64,000 nucleotides of DNA from Malania oleifera (GCF_029873635.1 NC_080423.1:101122991-101186990); one strand, 5' to 3'; positions 10,653 to 23,914 are shown, counted from the stretch's first letter. The notes: a model not told the origin generated them from the letters alone. Program-made: numbers and translations.

Positions 10653-11888
10653 ATGGCATGACCAAATAAGCATATTGATGCTTATGACGTCGCCTACACC
10701 GAGGACAACTGGTTTTTGTTAGAGCATGCCAGGATCAGATATGTAAGGGAGTTTCGCCCTAGGGAAGTTATACTGGGTAAGATTATCGATCTTCAGTTTA
10801 TGGAACAACATTTTAGCGACAATATGGACATGTTTCAATATCAGGGGTGGAAATCTTTTATCACATATCAGCCTAGCGGGCACTATCCCACATATGTTAG
10901 GTTATTTTATGCCAACTTAGGCAATAATGAGAATGAATATTATTCTAGGGTTTTGCAGACTTACATTAGATTCGACGCTAAATATTTGTCAAATATTATG
11001 GATATAGGGTAAGGTGATTTTGTGTGTCCTAACTCAGTGGCCTTCTGGATAAATGAACAGGAGTTTACTATTGGGACTTTTGCAAACCTGACTATGACTG
11101 ATCCATTTGCTGCTAGTCCCAATCACCTACCGAACTAAAAATCCTTTACCTTAGAGGCCAAGATAGTTCACCACCTAATCATATACAATATCCTGCCTAA
11201 GGCAGGATCTAGGGTTCTTGTTTCTTTCCTCAACTGTTTTGTTATGTGGTGTCCATTTGCGAGAAAGAAACTTGATCTGCCCAATTTGATGATACGTTGG
11301 ATGATGGCTAAGATGATTGGGCAGAGGATTATTATGTCATATGGGGGGATTCTGAACAGGTTATTCCTTACGATAGAAGTCACCCGATCAAATGTGGCCG
11401 TGCTGAAGAGAAGGAGGGCTGCAGATATGTTCTCCTCAGTTACCCTAAGGTTGATGGGGTATGAACTGGTTAGAAACATGTGGTTGCCCACAAGTGCTAA
11501 GGGAGCAGTAGCTCAGGAGGAGGCCCCATAGGAAATGCCACCACAGCCAATGAATGCTAATCTGATGGCTGCCATCACTAGTTTTACGGACTCATTTGCG
11601 CAGTACAAAGATTCACAGCATCAAGTTACTCAGTCCATTTAGTCTAACATCAGGGGGTTGAAGGACATGGCTTCGTCATCCAGTGCTCAGTACTCAGCTC
11701 TTCGGGATGAGTTCAAGGAGTTCTCTATCTCTTTAGAGAACAGGTATAAGGAGCTAGAGAGGGTCATTGATGTTAATTTTAGTGAGCTGAATGACCGCAT
11801 CCATGAGTTGCAGGATGATAGAAATCAGATGATGATGGACTTTGACCTGGATATAGGCGATGGTGCTGATGATGAGGGTGACATATAG
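10653..11888 (+). pseudogene. Putative plant transposon protein (PF20167-like), five stops
   Basis: One reading frame of 411 codons runs from the ATG to TAG 11886-11888, broken only by in-frame stops at 10659, 11010, 11136, 11529 and 11640. There is no frameshift. The N-terminal half shows GWKSF, YVRLFYANL and a YIRFDAKYLSNIM run, and the middle shows a conserved all-helical stretch. This arrangement resembles the putative plant transposon protein domain (Pfam Transposase_32), found in plant retroelement-associated frames of unknown function. The C-terminal third is a coiled coil (ENRYKELERVIDVNFSELND) with an acidic tail. It sits where pol would be in a full Copia element. The family assignment is by eye and needs a profile search. 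Confidence 0.6.
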
Positions 11889-13374
11889 ACACCAAGAGAG
11901 AACCCTATAGGATCAGAGATCATTATTATTGTTATTCTTATTATTTTTTGGTCTGTATCTATAATCATCTTACATTACTTTTATTTCTCTTTCACTGACT
12001 GCAACATACTCACACCCATTATCCATTTTGGTTTTTGCCGATAGTTGGGTCATTTACAGTTACTTATATTTATCGGTAGTTATTGGCTGAGGGGGAGCAT
12101 TGGTTGTTTATTATTGATGTGTTCCGTATGCTCCCATGATCATGTTATTTTATATATCCGGTTGTTATTCTCTCTTCTTTTCATGAATATTTTATGATGA
12201 ATGGTATATGTATATAAATTGTTGACTACTTGGTTGCATGTTTAGTTTAGAATGTTTCCTGCATGGCGGATGCAATGGATGTAAAATTGCATGCTAATAG
12301 ATAATTAGGTTCTCCCATACTCTAAACTTGTAATATATTGTCTATTTGAGAATCTTCTTGTGCAGGTTAATTTGGAAAATGTCCTATTTACAAACGGCAT
12401 GCTGTCGAATTTTTGGTAGATATTTTCCCAAAAATATTAAAATGTTTTCTAAAATGATATTGGATGTGCATGAAAAATCTATTTTTGGATTTTAAAATGT
12501 CTGCACTTGACTCGTTTTTAATTTGAATCATTTGGAGCTACTTGTGCATAGATATTTAAATGTTTTGAAATTGGCAAGTTCTTTATTTGATAAATCACAT
12601 TTTTAGATAAAATGCTGCCAAAATTTTGAAAAATGTTTTTCCAAAATAAAAAAAGTACATTGATGATTATAATGAAATACAAGTTAAAACATTATGAAAG
12701 GATGAGTAAAAGCTAAATGAAAATTAATCTCCATCCTGGCATAATCATCAAGCATTTAAAGGAGCTTAGCTCCATCCCTAGGAAAAGAGCTTAATGGATT
12801 TGCTCTAGGTTATGAGTATCATTCCATACCTTGATATATCTTTTATCTTGCATGTGCAATCCATAGATATAGCTATACTGGTTGCATAGAAGAGTAAATT
12901 AATTTTTACTAGTATACTTATTTTAGGAGATTTAAAATGAATGGCTTATACTCTCAGTAAAATTGATCTTGATGAGTATAAGTAGCTTATTTCATCTAAG
13001 CTATAATTCAAATTGAAAGGGGGAGTATCTAAATGTAAAACTCCTATCATGCTATGTTCTCCAATATTCTCAGCTTAGATGTATGTTGAATGTCACTGTG
13101 GCATATGCTTAAATGAAAGGCCTTCCTGAACATCTTAAATTAATATATGACTATTTTTCCACTATCATCTGTTTGTCATATGATCCTTGTGTTTATATTT
13201 ATGAGATCCTTAGGTTTTATATGGTTGTTTTTGTCTGGTTATATTATGAATATGCTTAGAATGCTAAACCAAAAAATTATTGCTTGCATGATCTTTAAAG
13301 TCTCTTTTTCAGCAAGTACCCCCAGTATTTCTGAATAATATCATAAAGGGAAAATATATTCATATATTTTTTAT

Positions 13375-13395
13375 ATACATACATACATACATACA

Positions 13396-13455
<60 letters not shown>
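13375..13455. repeat. (ACAT)n(AT)n microsatellite
   Basis: About 15 tetranucleotide units are followed by AT units. Confidence 0.95.
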
Positions 13456-13515
13456 CATATATTTTTGGTAATTGGCAAGAAATTCATTCAAATAAAAAAC
13501 TCTTTATATCTTGCC

Positions 13516-13516
<1 letters not shown>

Positions 13517-13573
<57 letters not shown>
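13517..13573. repeat. (ATT)n microsatellite
   Basis: About 19 uninterrupted trinucleotide units lie in the non-coding interior of copia-2. Confidence 0.95.
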
Positions 13574-13574
<1 letters not shown>

Positions 13575-14251
13575 TCTAACTTTCATAACTGGTTTGATAA
13601 CTTCACATGAAAATGTATGCGAACTTGTTAGACTATATTTGTACTCAAACCCTCTACTTGCTATCATATGTCGTGTGTATTAAATTCAAATCTTTCACGA
13701 GTCTTATGATATGTTTTCAATTGAAATGGTTTACGTATATTTGTGGTCTAAATCTCATTTTCATGTCATTTAAATTATTTAAATGATTACATTGTTTGGG
13801 TGCTTAATTGCTTTATACTTTACGAGCTTCCCATTTTGATCCATATTGGATTGTTTGAGTTAGCTAATGTGGATAACTGTAAATTTGAACTCAATCGGGC
13901 CATTTTTATACAGATTGTTTTGGGAATTGATCTATGTTCAAACGACATGCTGCCAAAATTTCTAAAAACGCTTTCCCAACCATATCTTGTATTTAAATGC
14001 TTCATACTCAATACCTTGCCTATCTGTGTTAAGGTTATCATAGCCCTTTTTTCTGTTACCAAAAGGAGGAGAAATTCTAGGCAAAATTGGTTTCCATGGA
14101 AATATGTTTACACTTTTAATCTCTACATTTCCCTTATGCATAGGTTCAGGGGGAGCCTTTCTTGGTTGTACCCACTTTTGCATAAGGTATTTGTCATAAA
14201 TAAAAAAAAAGGTACTTTGATGAGTTTGTGTGCAAGATCAATTGAAGGTTT

Positions 14252-16095
14252 TGTTGACCTCATAGGTCATTCTCGATTTTGATAATGACAAATACTCTTT
14301 GTATTTGATGACTTTCAAGTTTGTGTGCAGGTTCTTATTGGCAAGTTCATATTTGATGACACGTGAAAGCTTGAAGACTGAAACCCTAAAGATTAGTTGA
14401 TGTTGTAATTTATATTATCATTCAATTCGAGTCTGTAATAGTAAATAGGAAAAAGGTCTGTAATATTTAATGCATATCATGCATGTAGGAACTACAAGCT
14501 CGAGACTTTAGAAAGACCTTAGGGAGCACCCTTCAGTCGACCGACGCCGAATTTTTGAGACTATCTCAAAATGGCCTTAGAAAAGACCCTAGGTCCTGTA
14601 CAATCACTTAAGCAAGTCTCCAACATCACTATTCATATCATTGGAATTAATTGAAGAGAAATTGGGCTAAATTCCAAAAATTGAAAGAGGTCGGGCGACC
14701 AAACCCTAGGTGAACGAATCACCTGGCGCCCAAACTGTTAGGAAGTCAACAGCTTGACTTGGGTTCGGGCTGCCGAGCCAAGAAAGACCCTATCGCCCTC
14801 GGGCGACTGAACCCCTAGATTTGACCTTTTCACCAACTCGAGTTGCCGAGTAGCTCAGTTCAAAATAGGCCCCGGGTGACCGATCCTCTGTGTTCGGGCT
14901 AACGACCCACTAACCGGGCACCCGAATCTACAAAAAAATGCTACTAACTTTTATTTGGGCTACCAAACCTACACGCGGGTGACTGAATTATTTAAAATGA
15001 GTTTTTCAAGATAAGTCTATTCGGGCGACCGAACCTCGGTTCAGCCACCCAAATCTCTCGGGTAAAATTAATTTTTAATGAAAATTAAATGAGATAAACT
15101 AAGTTAATTTTTTTTAATGGCTTTTAAAACAAATTTAATTATCCCTAATAAGTCCCCAACGGTCAAAAATTTCTCCATGCCTATATATAATCATCCTTCT
15201 TGATCTTACAAATGTTATGAGTATATTTTGTGTGCTTGCTTCATTTATACTTGCTAATACTCTCATTAGATTATATGGATTGTTTGATTTTATTGAGAGT
15301 AGAAGCATCAAGTTCTTCCACTGATTTAACTTGGTAAATCTTGTGTGGGAAGACTTAGAAGGTTGTGGTTCTTGCATTGTCATTGCAAGCTACCTAAGCC
15401 TATATTTTTGTGTGCAAAAATCATTTTCAAAGCTTGTTTTCAAAAAACTCTTGTGCTTGCTACATTGAAGAAAATATTTTTGAGTTTGTTTAAAAACTAT
15501 TGCTAACATCTTTGAAACCCTAATCTGACACTGAGATTTAGTTTATCTGGTTTTCAAAGAATAGCTTATTTGATACACTCTTGTGCTTGATTGTTTATAG
15601 ACATAACCTTGAGTGTTGATTGCACACATAGAGCACTGAGCTTATAGTTTTTACATCATTGAGGTGCATTGATTATATTGTGCTGAATCGGTACATATCA
15701 GCTTGTGTAAGAAGCGTTTGTTTGTACAAAATTTTATATCATTGGTTGTATTCCAGACACAGGCCTAAAGAGGGAGACTAGCCCTATGGAATAGTCCCAG
15801 ACTGTCTTAGACTCGGTTAGGAAAGCTAGGTACGTCATCCTGGTAAGGCGTATTAGTTGAGATCAGCCCCGTTAATTGACCTGGTTGTAACCGGTACTGC
15901 TCCACTTGTTAAGTGAGCTTTAGTGGAATCCTCGAGCTTGCAAGCTAGCGGCGTGGACGTAGGCATAGTTGGCTGAACCTCGATAACATATCGTGCGTGT
16001 TCTTCATATTTCAGCAAATTTATTTTTTGCACTTTTAGTTTCAGCACATGTATATTGTGTGCTTAATTTATTATATGTTGTACATCTAATAACCC
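14252..16095 (+). repeat. Copia-2 3' LTR (3' end truncated)
   Basis: It starts TGTTGACCTCATAGG and continues with TTTTGATAATGACAAA, the same opening as the copia-1 LTR. The 14530-15060 part holds degenerate TCGGGCGACCGAACC repeats. The 15750-15990 part shares long phrases with the 5' LTR at 8270-8510 (GCCTAAAGAGGGAGACTAG, ACCTGGTTGTAACCGGT, AACCTCGATAACATATCGT). It stops at about 16095, where Gypsy-type LTR sequence begins, and lacks the last part seen before 8731. Confidence 0.75.
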
Positions 16096-16357
16096 AACAA
16101 TTTCTATAGGACTCATCGACAAACACAAGATTTTCTTCGACGAGGGCTCTTTAGGATCTCGTCGATGAACACCCATCTCGTCGATGAGAAGATACCGAGA
16201 GAGGGTTTAAAGCATACTGAAACTCGTCGAAGAGGGTGCAGGTTCGTCGACGAACTTTCTACAGGACTCATCAACGAGGTGATGTGTCTCGTCGACGAAT
16301 CCAGTCCTATAAGTAGCTGAAACTTAAAATTTTAACCAAAATATTCAACACAGAACC

Positions 16358-16442
<85 letters not shown>

Positions 16443-17207
16443 CGACCCCCTTCCCTTGTCTCTTCGATCCTGGCCCCATTTCTCATCGGATTGAAGATCT
16501 GAGGCCACCACGACGCTCCTGGTGAAGTTCTTTGCAAGTCTGTCAGGGCAGATCATGGGGAAAGTTGATTTGAAATTCATCCCAAATCTAGGGTAAGGCA
16601 TTTTATTCAAATTATGCTTTCCTTGTAATTGTAAGAAATGTTGTAGGTAAGGAAATATTGATGCTTCGTTATGGGAGATATTTTTTTCAGGATGTTGAGT
16701 TAGGAACCCTGCGGGTATAGAGCTAGAATTTTATAGGGGCTTTTCAGATTTAAGGTAAGGGAAATATGTTATGATAGAAATTTTTAATATGTATACAGAA
16801 TATTATGAATGAGTATTTACAAGCATGTATATCAGATTATTTTCCAGAGAATTAAGAATATTATTTTTATAGTAGAATTACAAAAATTAAGCATGAGACT
16901 ACGTTTATTCAAATGTGTGGCATGAGTTTATTATAGTACCCTCTATATAGATTTTACAGTGTTACAGATATACAGATATTCAGATATTTCAGAATATTAG
17001 AAATGAATGAGACTTACAGTATTTTCAGAGAAAGACATGATTTCTAGACCATAACATTCAGACAGTTTATTCAGATAGATTATATAGTGATAGCATCAAG
17101 ATGCTACAGCAAATATACAGAGCTCACAGATATTATATATAAAGCATACAGATATTATATACAGAGCATAAGATAGTACAGACAGAAAACACAGATGATA
17201 TAGATAG

Positions 17208-17244
<37 letters not shown>

Positions 17245-18156
17245 CAGTCAAATATCTTAGATAATATAACTCAAAAATATAGTGTTATGGTTGTTTTTGA
17301 AATCATGTTAAAAGCAGCAAGATTATTATATATTTATATATGTATACAGTATTACACAGTTACAGACCCCTATGAAAATTACAGACAGATATAATTATAG
17401 TAGAGCACGGTACCATTGCTAATTTCAGACATGTGAAACCACATGACTCAGATAGCATGTGGATTCCATCTAATGGTGCTAAGAGAGATTGCAGTCTCCC
17501 TAGCACGCTGGGTTGAGGTAGCTGGTTAGATGATGACAGAGGTTTGATACAACTCGGAGAGATTGCAGTGGGCTAGGATCTTCATAGATCATTACAGATT
17601 GGTGGATGATAGAGACTGACTTACCTGGAGGACCAACCAGAGTAAGTCCAGCCTACGGGCCGCACAACCCTATCATGAGGGGATATATCATGATATATAG
17701 ATCCCAGGGTAGAGCAGAAGTTCCTATGTAAAGATATATCACACAGCAGCAATTTATATTATTATACTAGCAGTACCTTCAGATAGCAAACTCAGATACA
17801 CAGTCATATTTTAAAGATTACATGATAAATAGATATATTCTGTACAGTTTATCAGTTTTCTCAGTTTATAGTATTATTTCAGTATTTTAAATATTTAATT
17901 CAACCACCACACACTAGTAATAGCATATTTCCACTTACTGATCGTTGTCTCATCAAAGTGGCTTATCATTTTTCAAGAGATCCAATTAGGTGAGCAGATC
18001 AGGCTTACGGGTAAAGGTTGACTTGAGTTGCCCTTGTGAGAAGGGTAGGTATTTTTGAGATAACAGTATTTTAGGATAGTTCTCAATTCATAGTGACGTC
18101 ACTGGGTATTTTGTATTGTAAATTAATTTCAGAGACCTTAAGAATTATGAAATAAG

Positions 18157-18195
<39 letters not shown>

Positions 18196-18230
18196 TTAAA
18201 AATTATGATTATTATTATAAATGTATATAT
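16096..18230 (+). repeat. Gypsy-type LTR fragment with TCGTCGACGA repeats
   Basis: The order matches LTR E (20879-22750) read in reverse: CTCGTCGACGA-type repeats (16110-16310), a CT microsatellite (16362-16440), a GATTGAAGATCTGA phrase, the GAACCCTGCGGGTA phrase, a long AT-rich middle, the GCCTACGGGCCGCACAACCC block (17651-17670) and the TCCACTTACTGA phrase. Both true ends are missing. Internal AT microsatellites lie at about 17212-17241 and 18162-18194. No coding sequence is present. Confidence 0.7.
16362..16440. repeat. (CT)n microsatellite
   Basis: About 38 CT units lie inside the Gypsy-type LTR at the position where related LTRs also carry CT-rich tracts (for example 27058-27070 and 34706-34720). 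Confidence 0.95.
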
Positions 18231-18239
18231 GTTTACTTG

Positions 18240-19285
18240 AAGCTTCTTTGAAGCTTCAGGATTTCAGAGCTTTTTGAAGAAGCTGAACGCCCCCAACCCC
18301 CCCTCTTCTTCTCATGTCTCTCCCTTCCTTCTCTCTTCCACTCTCCTCATCTCCTCTCCCTCTCTCCTCAATTTCTCGGCAAATATTCGATCGATCGAAA
18401 AACCGAAAATACTGTTGGGTTCCTAGTTCCGCCATCAATATTTCTACCAAAGCGGATTTGTCATAGGAGCAGCATAGGCACCGTTCCTAGGATAAGGTAA
18501 TCTTTCCCTATTTTGTCAATTTCTCCTTAGATCTTCAACCAAATCGACAATCAGGCACCACCACGGGGTCCTAGTCACAATCATTGTCATTTTGGCTGGA
18601 GTAAATTTTCAATTTGGGTTTCCTAAGCACCATTCCAAAGCGCGAGTGAGATTTGGGGAATTAAGTAAATTGGTTATATTTGAGGGTATAATTATTTATT
18701 TGAAATTTATGGGTCTAGGAAATATTTAAATAGTATTTTATTTAGGGTTGATTTAATGTAATTAGGATTCTTGATTCAGGGCTCGGGTAAGCGCCGCGGG
18801 TGTAATCCCAGCTGGCATAGTTTAAGAAAACCAAGGTAATTTGATTATTTTGGAGTTCAACAATTTATTTAGATTATTGGGAGTCTAATAAATGTTTTGT
18901 GGAAATTATGTTGAAATTCTGTTGAATGTTTTGTGAAAATGGAAATTATAGATTTTGTGTTGGAAATGTCACGGGCTCAGGATTGAACTGTGAAGGTATC
19001 TCAGTAAGCCAGGTAAGGGAATAAATTAAGTCAGGATTTTTCATGAAAATATTTAATTTTTTACAGAATTTTATTCAAAGAAATTATGTACAGCATAGAA
19101 CTATGTTTGGGAAATTTACTGTTGTTAACAGGAGATTGTTTTTATACATTTAATCAGGGAAAATGATTTCAGTGCATATTTTATGAGTAGAACATGATTT
19201 ACTTTTGTGTGGTATGGGTATAGAATTTTATGATTTTATGTAATGGTAAAATGACATGTTTTCATAATAAGGTGCATGATAAATA
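18240..19285 (+). repeat. B-type Gypsy LTR fragment
   Basis: Read forward, it matches the reverse of LTR B at about 26100-26600: AATATTCGATCGATCG, GGGTTCCTAGTTCC, TGGCTGGAGTAAATTTTCAATTTGGG and AGCGCGAGTGAGATTTGGGG phrases occur in the same order. Only the first half of the LTR is left; it fades out near 19285. Confidence 0.65.
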
Positions 19286-20269
19286 GATAACCACCAATGG
19301 TTAGTCTCATCTTTAAACAGAGAACTTATAATGATGACTCATACTCATCAAGGATCATCCCTGCTGGGACTTCTTCTATCAGGATGTGTAATCATTTGCC
19401 TGTTAGATCAAATGTATAAAAGGCACTTCAAAATTCTCATCATAACTTTATAATTCATTTGAGTAAAAATTATATGAGCTTCTAAACATTCCTTGGAATT
19501 CTATTCATCCAATTCATTTTCAATGCCAAACTAATATACAGGCTTAGACTTTTAAATCAAGGTAAAGTATCATTTTCCTACTAAATTGGTTTCTAGATTT
19601 CAAACAGTTTTTAAGACTCAACTTCTAATCTATGTTGGCAAACGTTGAATATCAAAAAATAGTTGGAAAATATCCTCATTGAAAAACAAGGATTGCAATT
19701 ATGGCAAGTCTAAGTTTTGGTTTACTGACTTCAAGCCAATCATGATCTTGTTCTAGTGACAGGACAAATATGCAATAAACACATGTCTTGGTTTTTCGGT
19801 ATTAAATACAATACATATGAAGTTGTTTAGTTAGCTATGATTAGTGATTGGACATTGTCTGACAACATAAATCTTGTGTGAAATGGACCAAGAAGGAAAA
19901 GGGTGATATTCATTTGTACTAGAGAGTTGCTAATGGTAGAAGAATTAGATTATGTAGATGGCTTCAAAAGCCACAATCAATTTCAGACAACAACAGAAGA
20001 TTCCACATTAAATTGTATACAAATCAAATACCAACCGAGTCAATGTCTATGCTATTTAATGGGTGTCCCATTGCCAAGTAGGATTCGCACTAGATAAAGC
20101 GAAAAGTTAAAGTTCCAAGTCCTAGCATGTATGGTTTTTTCTTCTAGATAGCAAACTGCTAAAGGTCCAAGTATCATTATGATTTTTCTTCTAAGTAAGT
20201 TGATAAAGATGATTCTCTTAGGTGTTATTTGATTCACAGGATCCTTCGAAAGACTTGGCAACGTGATGC
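19286..20269. other. Unassigned AT-rich sequence
   Basis: About 1 kb with no recognisable protein motif on either strand, only short open frames of 60-75 codons with no family features. Two similar stretches of about 60 bp occur at 20100-20160 and 20155-20215 (both contain AAGTCCTAGCATG or AAGTATCATTATG followed by TTTTTCTTCTA), which suggests a small local duplication. Confidence 0.4.
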
Positions 20270-20557
20270 CCATGACATATTGTTCCCATGTTTATTTTTA
20301 GCTTATGGTGACAACATCACTTCCCAGGGAGTAAAGAATTTCCACAAAAAAGCTGGCGGATTCATCTTCATGAATTCCTCTATAGTACATCCCTGAACTG
20401 AAGATGGACCTCTCTACTCTCTAGAACTCCATGCTATCTCAGCCATAACCTACTAAACCACACTACGTAGCACAGCATCAGAATCTCCACCTCCTATGCC
20501 AGAAGGTTCAGCTCCATCATCCCCACTGGCGTGAGCGCTATTTCCTCCTGGGTCCAT
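20270..20557 (-). pseudogene. Gypsy gag N-terminal remnant (element E)
   Basis: The minus-strand ATG at 20557 opens a short acidic Gly/Ser-rich N-terminus, followed by a region homologous to the gag remnant at 23700-23914 (shared AAGTTGGGGGATTCATG-like and AGCCATAACCTACT phrases). Stops and loss of the remainder leave it non-functional. It lies in the position expected for gag, just inside the primer-binding site and LTR E. Confidence 0.6.
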
Positions 20558-20863
20558 CCTGCAAACACATAGAACACCGTTTCAAAATTCTATTTTCCTA
20601 CAGACCCAACTCATTCAACTAAAACTCCAAATCCTCTATTAACTATCCCTCTTGCTCCTAACCCCAAAATCCACTTCTGCAACCTAAACACAAGACTCAT
20701 CGACAGTTTACTATGGTTTTCATGAAATCGTCACCCCAGGAAAAACACAGAAACTACCACGAAATCTTGTATCTAGATCACAGAATAAAACCTCAAATCT
20801 TTTTCTTATATTCTAGTATTGTTTTCCGCTGCACTCTAGAGTCTACAGAACCCAGCAACCTAG

Positions 20864-20875
20864 GCTCTGATACCA
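20864..20875 (-). other. Primer-binding site of element E
   Basis: The minus strand reads TGGTATCAGAGC three bases inside the LTR end. It is an exact initiator-Met tRNA type site. Confidence 0.85.
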
Positions 20876-20878
20876 AAT

Positions 20879-20902
20879 TGTAACATCCCTAAAAATTCTT
20901 AC

Positions 20903-20972
<70 letters not shown>

Positions 20973-22750
20973 CTACATCTATACCTAAGCAGCGGAAACA
21001 AAAATCATACAACCATTTACATATATACTAGACAATACCAGATTTTAGTATATACAAGCCACAACCATACAAAATAAACCCCTCCAGCATCATCTATCTC
21101 AAAAATACAAAACCATGTCATAACTCACCCTACAACCAGGGTAATCTTGTAAACTTCCTATCCGCAAGCCTAATCTACTCGCATAGTTGGCTCACCTAAA
21201 AAATGTTAAAGTAATGGGGTGAGTCGACGTTCAGTAAGTGGAAATATGCTATTACTAGTGTGTGACGACCAAGTCATAAAATTATAATAATAGTATTCAA
21301 AAACTGCATAATCTGGGGATTCTGTACAACACGTGTATAATAACTTAAAACATTTGTATCATCTGAACTTTCTATCATTCATAGTGCATCATACTATATA
21401 TAATAAAAGCTGTAAAACTGTATACATATGCATAACTGTGTTCTTTCCTTGGGACTCTGTATGTCATGATTTGACCCCTCATGACAGGGTTGTGCGGCCC
21501 GTAGGCGGGACTTAACCTGATCGGCCCTCAAAGTAAGTCACTATACTCTACACTACTCCAACCCAACCAAACTGCATACACTCCTAAGCTCGAGACTGGA
21601 TGCTACCTCGTCAAATCGGCCCCCTCCACCTAGTGAACTAGGGAGCTGCATACTCTCCAAACACAGTCGACGGTGCCCACATACTATCTGAGATATATGA
21701 TTGCACTCTATCTGTATATAGCAACGGTACCGTGCTCTGTATTCTATGTCTATACTATATCTTTCTGTATACTTTCCTCAGGGATTTAATATTATATTTA
21801 TATGTACTATACTATTTATATTGTTTCGTTATATTTCCAAAATAACCATAACACTATATTACTGTACTGTAAATACTGTAATATCTGTAGCATCTTAATG
21901 CTATAACTGTGTAAGTATATGCAAATTACGTCTATATAAAATTTGCAATTATCTCACTATATCTGCATAATTTGAAATACTGAAAAACTACATAAAATTC
22001 CATTTTAATATCATATACTCAGGCCACACATGCTTTAAAAATTCATATCCTGTATAATATCTGGTATACATGCATTTATATATATATATATATATATATA
22101 AAATTTCTGATAACATAAATAAATCTCCTAGCATAACATATTTCCCTTACCCTATTCTCTGAAAAGCCCCTACTATACTCTAGCCCGATACTCGCAGGGC
22201 CCTCCACTCAACACCTTGAAAACCACATCCCCAAGAACAAAACATTAGTATTTTTTCATGTATTGTATTTCCTATAACTGAGGAAAAGACAAATACTGAA
22301 TAAAATGCCTTACCCTAGATTTGGGATGAATTTCAAATCAACTTTCCCCACGATCAGCTCTGGCAGACTTGTAGAGAACTTCTCCAGGAGCGTCATGGTG
22401 GCTTCAGATCTTCAATCCGGCAAGAAATAAAGCCAAGATCAAAGAGAGAAGGGGAGGGAGTCATAGGGGAGAGAGAGAAAAGAGTTATGCGCTAAAATTT
22501 TGATAAAAATATGAGTTTCAGCTATTTATAAGGCTGGATTCGTCAACAAGACACGTCGCCTCATCGACGAGTTCCCTTATGCACTCGTCGACGAACTCCA
22601 TGTGTTCGTCAACGAGGACCTGTGGAAAATATTTAGGGTTATTCTTTTCAAAATGTGCGTTCATCGACGAAGCCTGCCACCTCCTTCCATTTCTATTTCC
22701 ATTTCCCTCTCTCTTAATATTTAAATATCATTATTTTTCGAGTTATTACA
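20879..22750 (-). repeat. Gypsy LTR E (5' LTR, complete)
   Basis: On the plus strand it runs from TGTAACATCCC to GAGTTATTACA, 1872 bp, with inverted TG/CA ends, and it is bordered by a primer-binding site on its interior side. Internally it holds the GGGTTGTGCGGCCCGTAGGC block (21487-21506), AT and GT microsatellites at 20911-20970, and TCGTCGACGA repeats at 22530-22680. The conserved GCAGGGCCCTCC phrase corresponds to GGAACCCTGCGGG in other copies. The partner 3' LTR is not in place; most of the internal region is gone. Confidence 0.8.
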
Positions 22751-23049
22751 ATAACAGTCAATACTGGCATAACTGACAGTTAACCAGTCCATTGCTAAAA
22801 TCATAATAAACCAATGTTTATAAAGCAATATTAAACCAGTGGATAATATCCTTCCCTAAATATCCACTGAACAATCCTTAAACATCTTTTTACATTTTAC
22901 CATTGTTCCTATTGGCGTGACTACAAATAATTTGGTGTCAACAATTAAATTTCCATCTTACACAATCTGATATATTCCTAAGAAATAAACGAAAATATTG
23001 CTTCTAAATCGCATAAAACAATAAATTCAACTTAAATTATAACTATAAT

Positions 23050-23914
23050 ACCTGTCACCAAGTCACCTACAGTCTCTGCCTCTTCTGGTGTAAGTATACA
23101 CCCGCGCCTGGGCTGTGTTCCTCTTCTAGCAGCCTCAAGGTGCTTGATGACCTCCTCAATATGGTTTACAAGCAGGCGCAACAACTGGCGGTGCACAGTA
23201 ATCTTTCGCCATGTGGCCCGACTGGTGGCATCAGTAGCATATCACCTCCCTGACCCGACACTCTCCTGGGTATCTCTTATAGTATCTGGAACAGAAAGGG
23301 GGCATCAGCCTACCCTGTACTACTCGGTCTCCCATTCCCTGTCTCTGGCCTACACTACCACCATGTCTTCGCCAAGTCCCTTGACTGGTACCTGCCTGAA
23401 ATTCAGGAGGCATAGATCTCTTCTTTTGGTTTAGGTTCATAAACTCCTACGCTTAGGCATCTTTGGTAGAAGAGTGAATGTATTGATCATAGAAAATTTC
23501 CTTAAAACAATTCCATGTTAGGGTTGCTGGTTCTGGCCTTTATTCTTTATGTAACTTTATCGACATCCACCAATGCTTGGCCTCCTTAGTCATTTTCAAA
23601 ACAACATATAGAACTTTATGCTCGTCTGCATAGCGAAGACTTGCTAATATATCTTCCATCTCTTGAATCCATTCCTTCGCAATGATTTTATCAGCTCTCC
23701 CCATAAAAGTTGGGGGATTCATGTGGATAAATTGCTCGATTGTGCAGCCTGAGTCAGCTGGTGGGCAATTCTATCCCCCAAGGTTCCACACAATCCTAGC
23801 CATAACCTACTGGCCTACACTACACAGCACCTATTCAAGGTCACTGCCACCTATGCTAGAAGCCCCCTCATTGCCACTAGTTTCAGTATTTACATTGTTA
23901 TTCCCATAGTCTAT
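23050..23914 (-). pseudogene. Ty3/Gypsy gag remnant of element B
   Basis: The minus strand reads as a Gypsy gag (retrotransposon gag family). A capsid part around 23540-23722 contains PPTFMGRADKIIAKEWIQEMEDIL and HWWMSIK-like motifs. After stops, a Gln/Gly/Arg-rich linker (about 23440-23300) leads to a degraded CCHC knuckle near 23200-23290, where CSRYYKRYPGEC and a following CYAC-like run can be seen. The position homologous to the start codon of element E reads ATA instead of ATG. No pol follows. The stretch 22751-23049 is non-coding and probably also belongs to this element. Confidence 0.7.

Larger units (their letters stand above)
11889..14251. other. Non-coding 3' interior of copia-2
   Basis: About 2.4 kb has no convincing reading frame. 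It holds purine tracts (GAGGGGGAGCA at about 12090 and CAGGGGGAGCC at about 14148) of the type found before Copia 3' LTRs, and two diverged copies of a CAAACGACATGCTGCC-like phrase (about 12395 and 13940). Microsatellites of ACAT and AT units (13375-13455) and ATT units (13517-13573) lie inside it. The stretch near 12760 is homologous to copia-1 near 3050 in reverse. Confidence 0.6.

Noticed and set aside
13800-14282. A 160-codon open frame before the copia-2 3' LTR
   Set aside because: It overlaps the LTR start at 14252 and lies in a region recognisable as non-coding element interior. The protein has no family features.
18256-18450. Arg/Glu-rich short frames in GA or CT tracts (also at 16307-16537 and 37470-37703)
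   Set aside because: They are translations of microsatellites and purine-rich LTR leaders.
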